Shown here piece after piece: positions 10,957-21,070 of a stretch of 64,000 nt of DNA; the stretch's first letter is position 1; each line of letters opens with the position of its first letter. The notes under the pieces were generated by a model. It had not been told where the DNA came from. It saw only the letters and a list, made by a program, of their open reading frames with translations, and did no database searches. The stretch is from Isoetes taiwanensis. Its lineage: Eukaryota > Streptophyta > Lycopodiopsida > Isoetales > Isoetaceae. The stretch spans positions 1,659,330 through 1,723,329 of the forward strand of contig JAJEKV010000056.1 in the NCBI GenBank assembly GCA_021234155.1, given 5' to 3'. The position numbers and the translations under genes were made by a program.

Positions 10957-11880
10957 TGTGACGAGCCTGCCGAGTTGACCCTCTAGGCAACTCGGGATCT
11001 TGTCAATACTACGCTAATTCTAGGTTGGTATGACAAACAATTGAATATGGTGAAGAATTGAATCTTCCTCTTGCACAGCTAAATTGCACACTCAAAACTC
11101 AATGAGCAAATACTTGATATCTCAATATAATCAAATAACATTAACATCCAAAGAATCCATATTCTCAATGGTTACAGCATCCATGTTAGCAACTCAATCC
11201 TAGAAGCTTCTCGCCCATCCATGAGCCACAACAGCGCTGGTGCCATCGCCTTGCTTTTTCACTGCACATGCACTCACTGGGGTTAGTCCTCGTGACTAAG
11301 TGGGGATCCCTGGCTGCCTCTGCATGCATGGAAATACTCTGGAATCTTGGATAGCAAACATAACAATTCAAAGACACAAGAACCTATGGTGCAACGCTAG
11401 ACTATGACAATAAAGAAAACATCATGAACATCAAGAGCAAAGAACATAACCAGAGTATCAAACCATCATAAACAAACTCCGGGACAATGGGTAGCTCAGC
11501 CAGCCTACATACAGGCCCTGTTAGCAGCATGTTGCCCAGCCAGCTTACATTCCAAGCCCTGTAGCAGGTGGTGGGGTGAACCTCAGATCGATACCCCTCA
11601 CCCCCACGCCCGGCAATTGGAGGACCTCTTACCATGGGGTTTCACAAGAGTTGACTGACGTAGCAATCCCTGCCAGGAGAACTAACGCCCGGTGTCACAG
11701 AGCACAAGAACCACAGAGAATCACAGATAAACATGAGCATGCCGGAGCAACCTAGGCCACCGAACCTAGAAGCCCGACCCCGGAGGTTCCAATAGACATA
11801 ATCAAATACCAAGACAACAGTAGAGCAATGCAAAGACCATGACATGTGAAGTTCATTACAATATTTATTAAACATGTGCC
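10957..11880 (-). mobile_element. LTR of gypsy family F, reverse orientation (start not resolved)
   Basis: The first 50 bp are the reverse complement of the LTR end at 61,867-61,916 (TGCCGAGTTGACCCTCTAGG here). Further matching blocks: 11,280-11,305 with 61,508-61,530, 11,500-11,580 with 61,100-61,190, and 11,680-11,880 with 60,900-61,070. The true LTR start probably lies beyond 11,880. Confidence 0.7.
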
Positions 11881-14267
11881 TAGATCATACTCTTAGCCCT
11901 TGTCGAGGTTGCCCATACAACCTAACCATGCCGAAGTAGCTAACTCATTGGTGAAGATCATGATCACAATACAAACATGTGGAGGAAGTTACGAGCCCAT
12001 TTGTCATTGATGTAGCTTCAATACCTATATACGTTCTTGATCAAGGAAAGATACTAACATCTTCTATAATGCAAAACTTACCTCGAAACCATCTTCCCAT
12101 GAGGAATACAACGTTAAAGTAACGTTTATACTTTGAATCCATTAGCTATGATGCTCTTGATAAAATACAATGCAACAACTTGAAAACTTACGATTACCTT
12201 TTCGGACTAGCCGTACTTCATGCTATAGTCACATTGAGAAACCCCCAAGCTTCACATGGCTCTCCTTGTACCAATGTGGACCCGTCTCAATCTCAATAAT
12301 CCTTGATGTCGATGACCGCTTATTCCTATTTCAAGATCCACATGCGAACTTGATGCTAAAATCCTTGATGCCGAGGGGTCGTTGACGCTCTACATCCGTG
12401 CTAGACTACTTCTCAAAGATTAGCCCCATCTCCATGAGCTAAGAAAGATACTTTATCCCAAACCTTAGAATTTTACCATAGTTAGACAATTATCAAACAA
12501 TGCATATTCTTACTATTATGATTATTACGCTTTCAGCTCTTCATGCTCCGATCTCCTCCGCTGCTAAGCTCGAATGCAACCCAATTCCATCTATGAGGAC
12601 TTAGCTTCATACTAGGACATGCAAATAAATTGAGAAAGGCAGCAAATACAAGACCAACAAAATAAAGCACAAAACCAAAATGACAAAAACATAACATGAA
12701 CACAAAATGGCGTTGGAGAGCTCGGTGTAATTCACCGGATCCAATCTAATTCGCCTTTTTAAAGTTTCCATGCTGAATCGGTGCTCTTCATGTAATATTC
12801 AGCCATTCTTGACTTAAAATCAGCCTTACAGGGATGTTTCCAATCATTGATTTTCTTCTCTAGCCTTATGAGTCTCCAACAAATTCATAATCTATCATAT
12901 TTGCATGCAAAAATCATGTGCAGACTAATCATGGCAGCTCATAGCACACCTCAATTGATCAAAAGCAAAACCCCACCTGATAATTTCTTTCCACATAGAC
13001 CTCTGGACCCCTTGTAATTGATTGCGCCTCCAAAGATCGTCTTCTAGCTCCAAGAAGCAAACTGCAGAAGAATAGGCATAGTGCAGTCAATTCTGACTCA
13101 GCATCACTATTTCTGTCATAACTTTTTCATACGGATGGGTTTTGGCTTGATCAGACCCATTCCGGAAAGCTTACTTAAAGACCTTTCCAACAAAAGAAAA
13201 ATCATTTGAAAAAGATCTCGGGTCGCCGAGATATGATGCTTCAAATTTCGGGCTCCAAAACTGCCCAGAATTGCTCCCTACCTTCATGCTCTGCAACAAT
13301 CCTTTCTCCAAAGATATAAAACCCTAATCTCATGCTGCATATATGCCATGAATATGTATATACATACATAAATAGGTATGAACACCTTATACTTCCACCT
13401 TGGTTTTTCCTAAGGCAAATGTAATTCAAATATCTGTTTACCTTATAGCCACAAACGCCTAAAACTTAGGTTGCTCATGTGCCAATAAGAAGGTAAGAAT
13501 ATCTCCCAAAATAATTCCCTGCATGACAATTTCTATGTCCTGCGAAAAAGTCAATCATGACATTAGAACCTACAAACCCAACCAAATGGTATGGTTCTTT
13601 GGATTATACCAATAATTGCATGTATCACCTAGCATAGGTTCATGTCTTACACATTAATAACCTAGAGAATTCAATGACCAAATGGTATGTTGCTTTACTA
13701 ACATATCCTCAAATGATTTTTCTTTCAACATACCCACAGAAATATTATAGAAAATTCTAAGGCTTGATATGGTTTATCAATGGCTTCAAATGAAATACGA
13801 ACACTTATGAAGATCTAATCAATCACAACCTAGGGAGAGACCATGGCACGACCCATTTCCATATTCATTAAACTTAGATACCAAGTTATGCTCGGCAATT
13901 ATTTCATATTAACCAATCACTTCATGGTCCAAGCAACCTATGATTTTCTCAGTTCTTCATAAACTAGCTCATAACTAGCATTGTTTCCCAGCACATCTTT
14001 CATGCTTTGATTTTGGTCGAGATTCAGTCAATACCTTAAATCTTTTTGGAGCAGAACACTTGAGGGAATTCATGCAAAAAAAACAAGTTAATGCTCTTAC
14101 GCCATCTAAGCTACATCCCTCGAGACCTAGTCTTACTTCTTCAAGGCTTTTAATTTTGCTCAAACAAATACCAAAATATTTCTAATAGAGCAATTAGATT
14201 AGTTCTTACTCATTCACTCAAAATAAACAAAATAAAAAACACACAGGCTCCAAGAGAAATCGGAACT
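11881..14267. other. Decayed retrotransposon interior, no gene
   Basis: AT-rich, stop-laden in all frames. Presumably leader and interior of the elements whose LTRs lie at 10,957 and 14,285 (inference from position). Confidence 0.45.
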
Positions 14268-14268
14268 T

Positions 14269-14281
14269 GGTTCTGATACCA
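14269..14281 (-). promoter_or_regulatory. Primer-binding site, tRNA-Met type
   Basis: GGTTCTGATACCA is the complement of TGGTATCAGAACC, three bases left of LTR-D. Confidence 0.8.
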
Positions 14282-14284
14282 ATT

Positions 14285-14916
14285 TGATACGATTAGCTAG
14301 TCTCCAAAGATCTACTACAAAAACAATCGTCAAGAAACAGGTTAAGTAAGCACAAATCCACCCTTCCGGGTAAGCTCTCCACCCAACCGGATTGTCCTTG
14401 AGCAAGAGACTTCCAAAGAAAGGCAATAACGCAAATTAGCCACTACAAATCCTTTGTAGCAAAAACCATAAATTTAAGGAATAGGCTAGGCTTGGGATTT
14501 GGCTTAGATGTTCAATTGGGATAGAAACAAGCTTTGCCCTCACATACGCTTACTCTTGTAACATTCACTTCCTTTTTGAAAAGGTAAGGGTATCCCTTAA
14601 TAGGCCTTACTTGAATGACGTCCTTATATTTAGCCCAAGTCCCTTTTTAACATTAAAAGTACACCTTTATGCCCATAGATATAATAGATGCGTACCTCTC
14701 TTAACTATAATAATAGTTTACTATCTTTTCTAAGGTTCTTAGCCTATCTTATATTAGATAAAAATATCCCCCAATGGTCTAGCTAAGGATAATTGCTAAC
14801 TTAACTTATTATATATTCACTAAGATACTTGGGTCCAAGGGTTAACATGAACATTTACGGCTTTCTTTCTCATACTCTTGCTCCCGACAACCACTCCCCC
14901 GAGCACCACCATATCA
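14285..14916 (-). mobile_element. LTR-D (632 bp), flanked by both PBS and polypurine tract
   Basis: The LTR has matched edges TGATACG (14,285) and ATATCA (14,916). On the minus strand it is preceded by GAGGACGATCAATCCC and a polypurine tract (AAGAAGGGGAGG, about 14,930-14,918) and followed by the PBS at 14,281. One LTR with both neighbours is the int-LTR-int arrangement expected after unequal LTR recombination or a tandem insertion. Confidence 0.7.
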
Positions 14917-15014
14917 ATTCCTCCCCTTCTTGGGATTGATCGTCCTCGATCAAGAATTATATGGCAAATTAACACAACCAAGTCCATGGTTGCAATCTGC
15001 ATAATCAGAAATGG

Positions 15015-15195
15015 TCAAGTCCAGCCCTTTAGGCTAAAAAAATTTCAAGTCCAGCCCTTTAGGCTAAAAATTTCCAAGTCCAGCCCTTTAGGCTAAAAAT
15101 TTTCCAAGTCCAGCCCTTTAGGCTAAAAATTTTCAAGTCCAGCCCTTTAGGCTAAAAATTTTCAAGTCCAGCCCTTTAGGCTAAAAATTTTCCAA
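15015..15195. repeat. Tandem repeat, about 29-bp unit, six copies
   Basis: CAAGTCCAGCCCTTTAGGCT followed by AAAAATTTTC repeats six times with 0-2 base length changes in the A/T part, ending at a degenerate seventh start (CAAGTCCAACTATTA). Confidence 0.95.
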
Positions 15196-15229
15196 GTCCA
15201 ACTATTATGCTGCAAATATATTAGTTGTC

Positions 15230-15241
15230 TGGTATCAGAGC
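15230..15241 (+). promoter_or_regulatory. Primer-binding site, rightward element
   Basis: TGGTATCAGAGC, an exact tRNA-iMet type site, followed by AGGTCTCGAGTTCGAGTCTC, a sequence commonly seen downstream of gypsy PBSs. Confidence 0.7.
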
Positions 15242-15337
15242 AGGTCTCGAGTTCGAGTCTCCATGGGTGCCTATATGCATGGGTAATTTGCAAAGACTTG
15301 GTAATCATTGTGACATGGTATAGCCTTGGATGCTCGA

Positions 15338-15523
15338 GGACGAGCATACTTCTAATGGGAGAGACTGTAACGGGCCCATGGAAGACCGCTCGAGTATTCG
15401 AACCTTGAATGTGCCTGTGGGGCGTTCCCGAGACACCGGCATAAATGGGTAGAAGCGACTACTCATAAACGTCTAGACGGTTTTGCCCAGTTGGTTAAGG
15501 GCATGTCGGTTAGGAACGTTACA
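15338..15523 (+). mobile_element. Gypsy-type 3' end, polypurine tract and short LTR (TRIM-like)
   Basis: GGACGAGCATACTTCTAATG then GGAGAGAC is the classic gypsy stop/polypurine context. It is followed by TGTAACGGGCC (15,366) and closed by GAACGTTACA (15,523), giving a 158-bp LTR with TGTAACG/CGTTACA edges. Only about 125 bp separate it from the PBS at 15,230, so the element was tiny or internally deleted. Its 5' LTR is not recognisable; the 29-bp tandem array sits where it should be. Confidence 0.6.
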
Positions 15524-15528
15524 AAAAC

Positions 15529-15787
15529 AAAGCTTCAAGATGCATTATGAATATCAAGCCTTATATGCAAAACTTACTCTCATGTCACTTGTACAGCTGA
15601 GTAGGTCACAAGCCATCTTATCGGATCTATCGATTCAAGGGAAAGAAAAATATAGTCTAACAACATCAAAAGAACCGAACAAGGAGAACCACTAAACAAA
15701 GCTTCAAGATGCATTCTGAAAGCCTTATATGCAAAACTTACTCTCATGTCACCTGTACAGCAGAGTAGGTCACAAGCCATCTTACTG
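15529..15787. repeat. 169-bp tandem repeat in element B
   Basis: AAAGCTTCAAGATGCATT and about 90 following bases occur at 15,529 and 15,698. The block between them matches 10,884-10,956. This was a tandem array in element B before the LTR insertion. Confidence 0.85.
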
Positions 15788-16986
15788 GAATAGAACATAT
15801 ACATCTTATTAAGAAATATGTTAACTGGTTCCCATGTAACCCTTGCACATATATGTGATCAACGCCGCCATTGATTTCCTCACGTAATCCGCCATGATGA
15901 GCAACCTTGAGATGTCGATTAATATGGGGCACTGATAGAAGTGTATATGCAAGAGCATCACATGCAACAACTTATATGTTCACATAGCATTAGCTGTAAC
16001 ATAGAAGATGGAAAGCCCAAAGAAATTAACGAGCAAGCCTAAAATATAATGAAAAAAAGGACCTAGATTCAACGAAAAGCAAGAGTAAAAACACAATGAC
16101 AAGAACACGACAAACACAAAACACTTCTACCAAGCCAAGCCCTATCAAACTCATAGAGCAAGCACATAAATGTAAGAAGGGAAAAAATGCACCCGGTAAC
16201 CCTAAAGAAAGGGGCAAGGGAAACTGACACCTTGTATCCCTGCCCAAGAAAGCAACTACGTCATCGGAAGCGGTGGCAGATCGGCCATGGGTGCTGGATG
16301 CAGGCCGGATCTGAGGTCTGATGCAGGTGTGGATGCTGCAATTCCAAAACCGACATATCACGAGGCTCAGGAAAGGAAAAAATTGAGCCATAGAGGCACC
16401 CGACGAGCTCAAATATCGGCTGTTGCAGACCCCGGATTACTTTGAAAAGAGATTGCCAAACGGACAGAAAGGGGCATTGATTCGTGGTAAGACGCCCAGA
16501 TGAGGAAGCTGCAGTCCCAGCACCAACCCATCATGCAAACAAGGCCCAGAATCAAGCAACAAAGGAATCAAAACGAGCTGGGTAGGATCGAGAGTAAGCC
16601 AGGAAGCTGAGAAACAAGGTAGGAAACCAGAAATATGAGAAGCGGGAATGCACGTAGAACTTCCTGAACCAAACAAAACTGAACATGGGAAAGAGGGAAG
16701 CCAACGATCCACCAAGGGCGACCAGACGGCAGAGATCAGATGGCAAAGGAGACCCAAACAGAGGAGGCTATCAATGGAAGAACTCGGAGTAAAGGATCCA
16801 TCAAAATAACTCGGACCACACATGCTTAGCCGCAGACCAATCAATCAAACCACTCGAATCAAACCAGTTCGTCACTGCAGGCCAAACACAATGAAAAAGA
16901 ACAAACCAATCCATCGAAACAAACTCACCTTTGAAAAACCAAAGAGCCAGAGTGAAGACAGCAGTACCTCGAAAGCAATCACATAA
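15788..16986 (-). other. Element B interior, no gene
   Basis: Purine-rich on plus. Leftward frames of up to 135 codons (16,026-16,844) are Phe/Ser/Leu/Cys-rich translations of pyrimidine-rich DNA and show no domain. Confidence 0.55.
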
Positions 16987-17083
16987 CGCCAACCCGTTGA
17001 GAAGAAAGAATCAGAAATAAATTGACGCTTACCTGGTAGGAGCCAACCCGTTGAGAAGAAAGAATCAGAAATAAATTGACGCT
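16987..17083. repeat. Tandem duplication, 55-bp period
   Basis: GCCAACCCGTTGAGAAGAAA and 22 following bases occur at 16,987 and 17,042. On the minus strand the spacer carries CAGGTAAGC, a splice-donor-like word. Confidence 0.9.
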
Positions 17084-17108
17084 AGTAGGAGAATAGATGG
17101 GGATGAAA

Positions 17109-17262
17109 AAACTTGTGGAGCAAAAAATGAACAGAATAGAAGGAAGCTCAAGAGAACGCCGATGGCAGGAAATGAGGAAGGAGGCGGTATAAATAGGAGA
17201 GCAAGGTAGGGCGTCCCCATCCAAGGAATGTCGATTCTATTGCTATTGCAATAGAATTGTGG
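17109..17262 (-). repeat. 5'-terminal hairpin-led repeat of element B
   Basis: Same 154 bp as 7,066-7,219. Inner stem CGATTCTATTGC (17,232-17,243) with GCAATAGAATTG (17,248-17,259). Here the outer arm is absent: past TGG the sequence is CATTGCATGG, which belongs to the coding-like flank. Confidence 0.85.
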
Positions 17263-17274
17263 CATTGCATGGTT

Positions 17275-17400
17275 TCCAATAAATAAAAATATCCCTGGAA
17301 TATGCTGGTTTAAAGGCTCCATAGCAGTGACATAATGAATATCCTGAGTGGAGCCAACATCTTGCTGATGAAACTCGAGCTGCGCACTTTTCTCCATGAG
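17275..17400 (-). CDS. Exon-like piece interrupted by element B
   Basis: Leftward frame with SAQLEFHQQDVGSTQDIHYV and MEPLNQHIPGIFLFIGNHA, cut by element B. If element B is removed, the same frame continues for about ten codons at 6,137 (AERDGSFKVY) before a stop. Protein-like composition with no recognised family. Whether it is a live gene, a pseudogene or an older transposon is unknown. Confidence 0.4.
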
Positions 17401-17716
17401 AGAAGTTTAAAATCGTATCATTTTATGCATTTTGTCTTATAGTAATACAATTACCGACTTGGTGAAAATGCTATAGCTTCTCTAAGCATTACATATGCTC
17501 TACATAGTGCTCAGTAAAACAAAATAGGATCTGCATCACTAAGAAATTATATGTACAACTCTTCCATAAGTTTGACGCAGCTGATAAAACTAATACATTG
17601 CCAAGAACAGTTCTTCATGTATTAGCTTAATAATTCCATGATGGCACTCGTCTACTTTGTATGATGAACCAAATTTTGCATGACTCAAAACTTGATCAGA
17701 AATACCATTTCATCAG

Positions 17717-17833
17717 TTATTGAGTGCCAGTGCCTTCCATATATTTGCTATCAAGGTGGTCCTCCCTTAACCTTTCTACAGTCTCAATAGGATCCCTAGC
17801 CTTTTCGTCTTTTTGAATTATAGAGTTTAAGCT
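17717..17833 (-). CDS. Short exon-like frame
   Basis: After an acceptor-like TATATGCAG, the minus strand reads SLNSIIQKDEKARDPIETVE and on to a TAA at 17,717-17,719. Charged, helical and protein-like. It lies on the same strand as the piece at 17,275-17,400 and may belong to the same locus. No family recognised. Confidence 0.35.
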   Translation of the reverse strand, partial: SLNSIIQKDEKARDPIETVERLREDHLDSKYMEGTGTQ

Positions 17834-19555
17834 CTGCATATAAACTCATATATAGCTCAGCAATCGCCAGAAAGCAAAACTTCAAATGAATATAAGTTAC
17901 CTACCTGAATAGTCAAAATATGCTCCACTAAAGCATTTTCACTAAGACTGCCTTTAAATATAAGTGTGTTCATTTTAGAAGTTCAAGACCAGGACGAGAG
18001 GCCAGGAAAAAACATGACTGAAACCAGGATGCTTAATGCCATCCTCCTCCAAGTACATAATAAAATGGATGAATGTTCAGAAACGCTTACATGTTTCAAA
18101 GTGTGATCCATACCTGGATTATATCCTACTTACGACAATATGGAACCACAACATCTATATAATGGAATTTAAATAGTCAGAGCTAGGCATTCAGATTCGT
18201 TTTCTTTAGTTTTATCTTCCAACATTCACGCTTGATGTGAAGTTCCAACAAACTGTTTTGTGGTAGCCATCGATGTTTTCTCATTATGATGATCCTTGAA
18301 TGTTTGGACTCCAGTAATGAGTGGACTTTAAGCTTTTGATAGTAATGAGATTTTAAGCTTCTCATTTACCCATTTATGCACAAGCTCCTTTTATGAGCTT
18401 TTATCAGGTTACCAGCTATGACCAGTGCTACAAACAATAATTGAAATGACACTATCCTCTATACATTTGCTTTATATGTTGATTACTAAACTCATACTCT
18501 CCCTCCCTCCATTCCCTTATGAAAACCAAAACTAAAAATAGCTTCAGAACATCATACATGTCATGCATTCTGCTTTAGTTAGGCTGGCTCAATGAAACTG
18601 TCAACTGTCCTGCTTCTCCAGCTAATAGCTGCCAACCAAAGATGAAAATACACCTGTGCATTGCATGCTGACCATGCATTGCTTGAGGTATACAGATGTG
18701 CTCCATACAATTTCTCTCAAAATAGCTAGAACCTGAACCTGCCTGTGTTATAGAATGAAGACTGCAGAAAGACTTGAAGGGAGTGTGTGAGTGAAAAATG
18801 ACTTGGTTCAGTAGAGGAACCTACTTTAATAACTCTGAAATTGTATAGTATCAATCCTTTTCTAATGCATTGTCTCAATAATGCAATGAAACCAGAGAAT
18901 GATAAGCACATTCATTTGTAAAGAAACTATTTCTGCCATTGATTCAACCTTGTTTGTCTGATAATGCAGTGCAATTAGAGAGTTCGATTGGAAAAAGATG
19001 TACCATCCATTCCAAAAGGCTAACAGTATAGATAACATAAAAATAGATTACTAACAATAGCTAAGACAAAAGCATGGAAAAGTATCTGAAACAAAGATGT
19101 TTAAGCATCTTCTAACAAATCTGTTTGATGCTATTGACAACCATTATTTGCAAAATACAACATAGAAACATTCTGATTCTAGAAGACCTTATCTTTTACA
19201 TGTGCCACACATGTTTTAAATTGCATTTGCAATATAAACACTCAGCTCAGATCTCATTCTTGATAACAGATCTTTCAATTTTGCATCTGATGAGATGCAT
19301 ATTAGGCATAGGGGGGCCCTTTGACCTGCTAACAAAACTTGGCCATATTTATTTATGAGGTTCCTATGAAGGAAATCGAAAGTTCATGAAATCCGAAACC
19401 AACAAAATGCCAAAATGGAAGAGAGAAAATATGAAGACAATAGAAGGGTTGACTGTAGAGATATTAACGCAATACCTGGGAGCAACACTAACAATTGAAG
19501 GATATGATTTTATCTTCTTTTCTGCTAACCTAGACATACCAGGCACACTGGCCAT
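17834..19555. other. No gene recognised
   Basis: AT-rich, stop-rich in all frames; could be intron. No repeat or domain seen. Confidence 0.5.
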
Positions 19556-19710
19556 GGTTACCGGGAACGGCGTTCCGAATGCCGTTCCTGTTCCGAACAC
19601 GTTCCGGGGCATGCCACGTTCCGGGAACTTTTGTTCCCGTTCCAAATGTGCATCTTACCCGGAATGCCGTTCCGACAACGTTTCGGTAAGTTGGGAACGT
19701 TGTTCCCAAC
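19556..19710. repeat. GGAAC/GTTCC hairpin cluster, possible transposon end
   Basis: About 150 bp packed with GGAAC/GTTCC words. It includes perfect stems GTTGGGAAC/GTTCCCAAC (19,690-19,710, 3-nt loop) and GGGAAC/GTTCCC with a TTTT loop. It begins CATGGTTACCGGGAACGG. It looks like a palindromic subterminal region of a DNA transposon, but no matching opposite end was found. Confidence 0.5.
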
Positions 19711-20327
19711 TATAAAATTTGTTTTGACCATTTCCTTCATCTTTTTTTCTTATTTTTCACTTTTACTTTTGCAAATTTCGATTTTGATAGGTTTGGGCCT
19801 CTGATATTCATTCGTAACAGGGCAGAAAACCCTTCTCCTCTCTTTTTGTTTCCGCCTTAGTGGTCGCCATACACAGAACAGCTCGATTCGGTTTCGGTCA
19901 GCAGAGGAGGAGAAGCAAGCAGCAACGCAGCCCTTCTAGTTCCAGTCAGACTCCAGAGATTAGGTAGAGAGCAAGCAAAACGCCCCTTCTTTCCTTCTTC
20001 TTCATTAGAATAGGTAGTAAATGTTTGTATCATTGTTGAAAACCAGCCAGTCAGCCAGGGAGAACTGAAGTTCCATTTCCTGCCACATAACAGTACATTG
20101 ATTGAATCATTCTTAAGGTATGTTCTTCTGCATTTATTTATTTCATTCATACTCATAGAGCTGAAGCAAAACTAGCATTTGATTTATTTTCGTGCATTTG
20201 TTTTGTTTATTGCTCTTTAATTAAATGGAATATGTTTCGAGGCTATCATGCCATATATTTGCTATAATAGAAGATTTCTTTTTTATAATGATGGCTTAAG
20301 ATATATTCGTCATAAAAGTTAAACTAT

Positions 20328-20753
20328 GTGGTGTTTTTATTGAAGTTTGATATTTGGGATGAGGAAACCTCAGATCAAGAAGACAAAAAGAGTAGCAAAG
20401 AGAAAAACGGAAGTAAGGAATCTTCCAAGAACTTCAAGAGGAAGAACAATAATGGCAATGGTAATGGTTCTGAAAGGAAGCGAGAGGAGAGAAATCAAAT
20501 TAGACTGCGGAAGGAAACTAAGGAACCAAAGGGAGGTTGCTATAGATGCGGAGGAAATCATTTCCCAAGGGATTGCCCTTTTGGAGAAGGGGGAATCACA
20601 AAAGTGGAACCACCTAAACCTCAAAAGGTTGTACAAATGCATGCTATTGAAGGTCCCAAGCCCTTGGAGGATATACCTGAGACCTCTAAAGCTGCTGATG
20701 AGAGGAAGAAAGATGAAGAACGAGCAAAGGCTATTGCCAAGGAACGGAGGTGG
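20328..20753 (+). pseudogene. Retrotransposon gag zinc-knuckle piece, split by the Sola-like element
   Basis: The frame reads a Lys/Asn/Glu-rich stretch, then CYRCGGNHFPRDC, a CX2CX4HX4C zinc knuckle. It continues to AIAKERRW where the transposon begins at 20,754. The frame resumes right of the transposon at 29,995 and stops about ten codons later. The nucleocapsid call is firm. Upstream gag is not recognisable and no pol follows. Confidence 0.75.
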
Positions 20754-20775
20754 GGGTAAAAGCATGAAAGGGTGT
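20754..20775 (+). repeat. Left terminal inverted repeat
   Basis: 22 bp, perfect complement of 29,973-29,994. Confidence 0.95.
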
Positions 20776-21070
20776 ACGTACATCGTACTGAATTGAAGGA
20801 CGAATTTGTGCTTTTTTGGGGTACATTTTAGATGTACATCAAGATACAATGGTTTGTCGTTTTGTGTCAGATATGCAATGATTGCAAGATCATCCCTGAC
20901 ATTCCCCCCGAAATTCTTGGTTAACCACCGAACCACCGAACCAATTCGAATGGATCCGTCCCTCCCTTTCCGAAATTCCCCCCTTTCACAGGACGAACAC
21001 CGAACGAATTCCAGAAGCAAACACATGTCAATTGAATATACAAGAAATACAAATCAATTTCAATCTGTTC

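Larger units (their letters stand above)
10957..15523 (-). mobile_element. Nested LTR-retrotransposon composite with 5-bp target duplication
   Basis: The left edge TGTGACGAGC (10,957) and right edge GAACGTTACA (to 15,523) are flanked by AAAAC at 10,952-10,956 and 15,524-15,528. The uninterrupted repeat copy at 15,691-15,700 shows the empty site. The interior mixes several LTR-related pieces (LTR-F, LTR-D, a TRIM-like end) and no intact gag or pol. It is likely an old element that took further insertions. Confidence 0.65.
6150..17262 (-). mobile_element. Element B: hairpin-led, pyrimidine-rich non-coding element, two units in tandem
   Basis: Read on the minus strand, unit 1 starts at 17,262 with a hairpin-led repeat (17,109-17,262) and ends at 7,232 with CTAGTTGTTTCATAGGACCC. 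Unit 2 starts at 7,219 with a near-identical repeat (7,066-7,219; two mismatches in 154 bp by eye) and ends at 6,150 with the same end motif. The interior is strongly C/T-rich on the minus strand and has no recognisable protein. A separate LTR composite is nested inside (10,957-15,523). The right flank is AACCATGCAATG on the minus strand. The left flank shows ATCCTAGGAATG, so a long target duplication is not clean here; only AATG is certain. Confidence 0.7.

Noticed and set aside
15015-15195. CRISPR-like array
   Set aside because: Direct tandem repeats without spacers.
15483-15523. tRNA-like A-box (TTGCCCAGTTGGTTAAGGGC)
   Set aside because: No B-box follows, no cloverleaf can be formed, and the sequence lies inside a short LTR.
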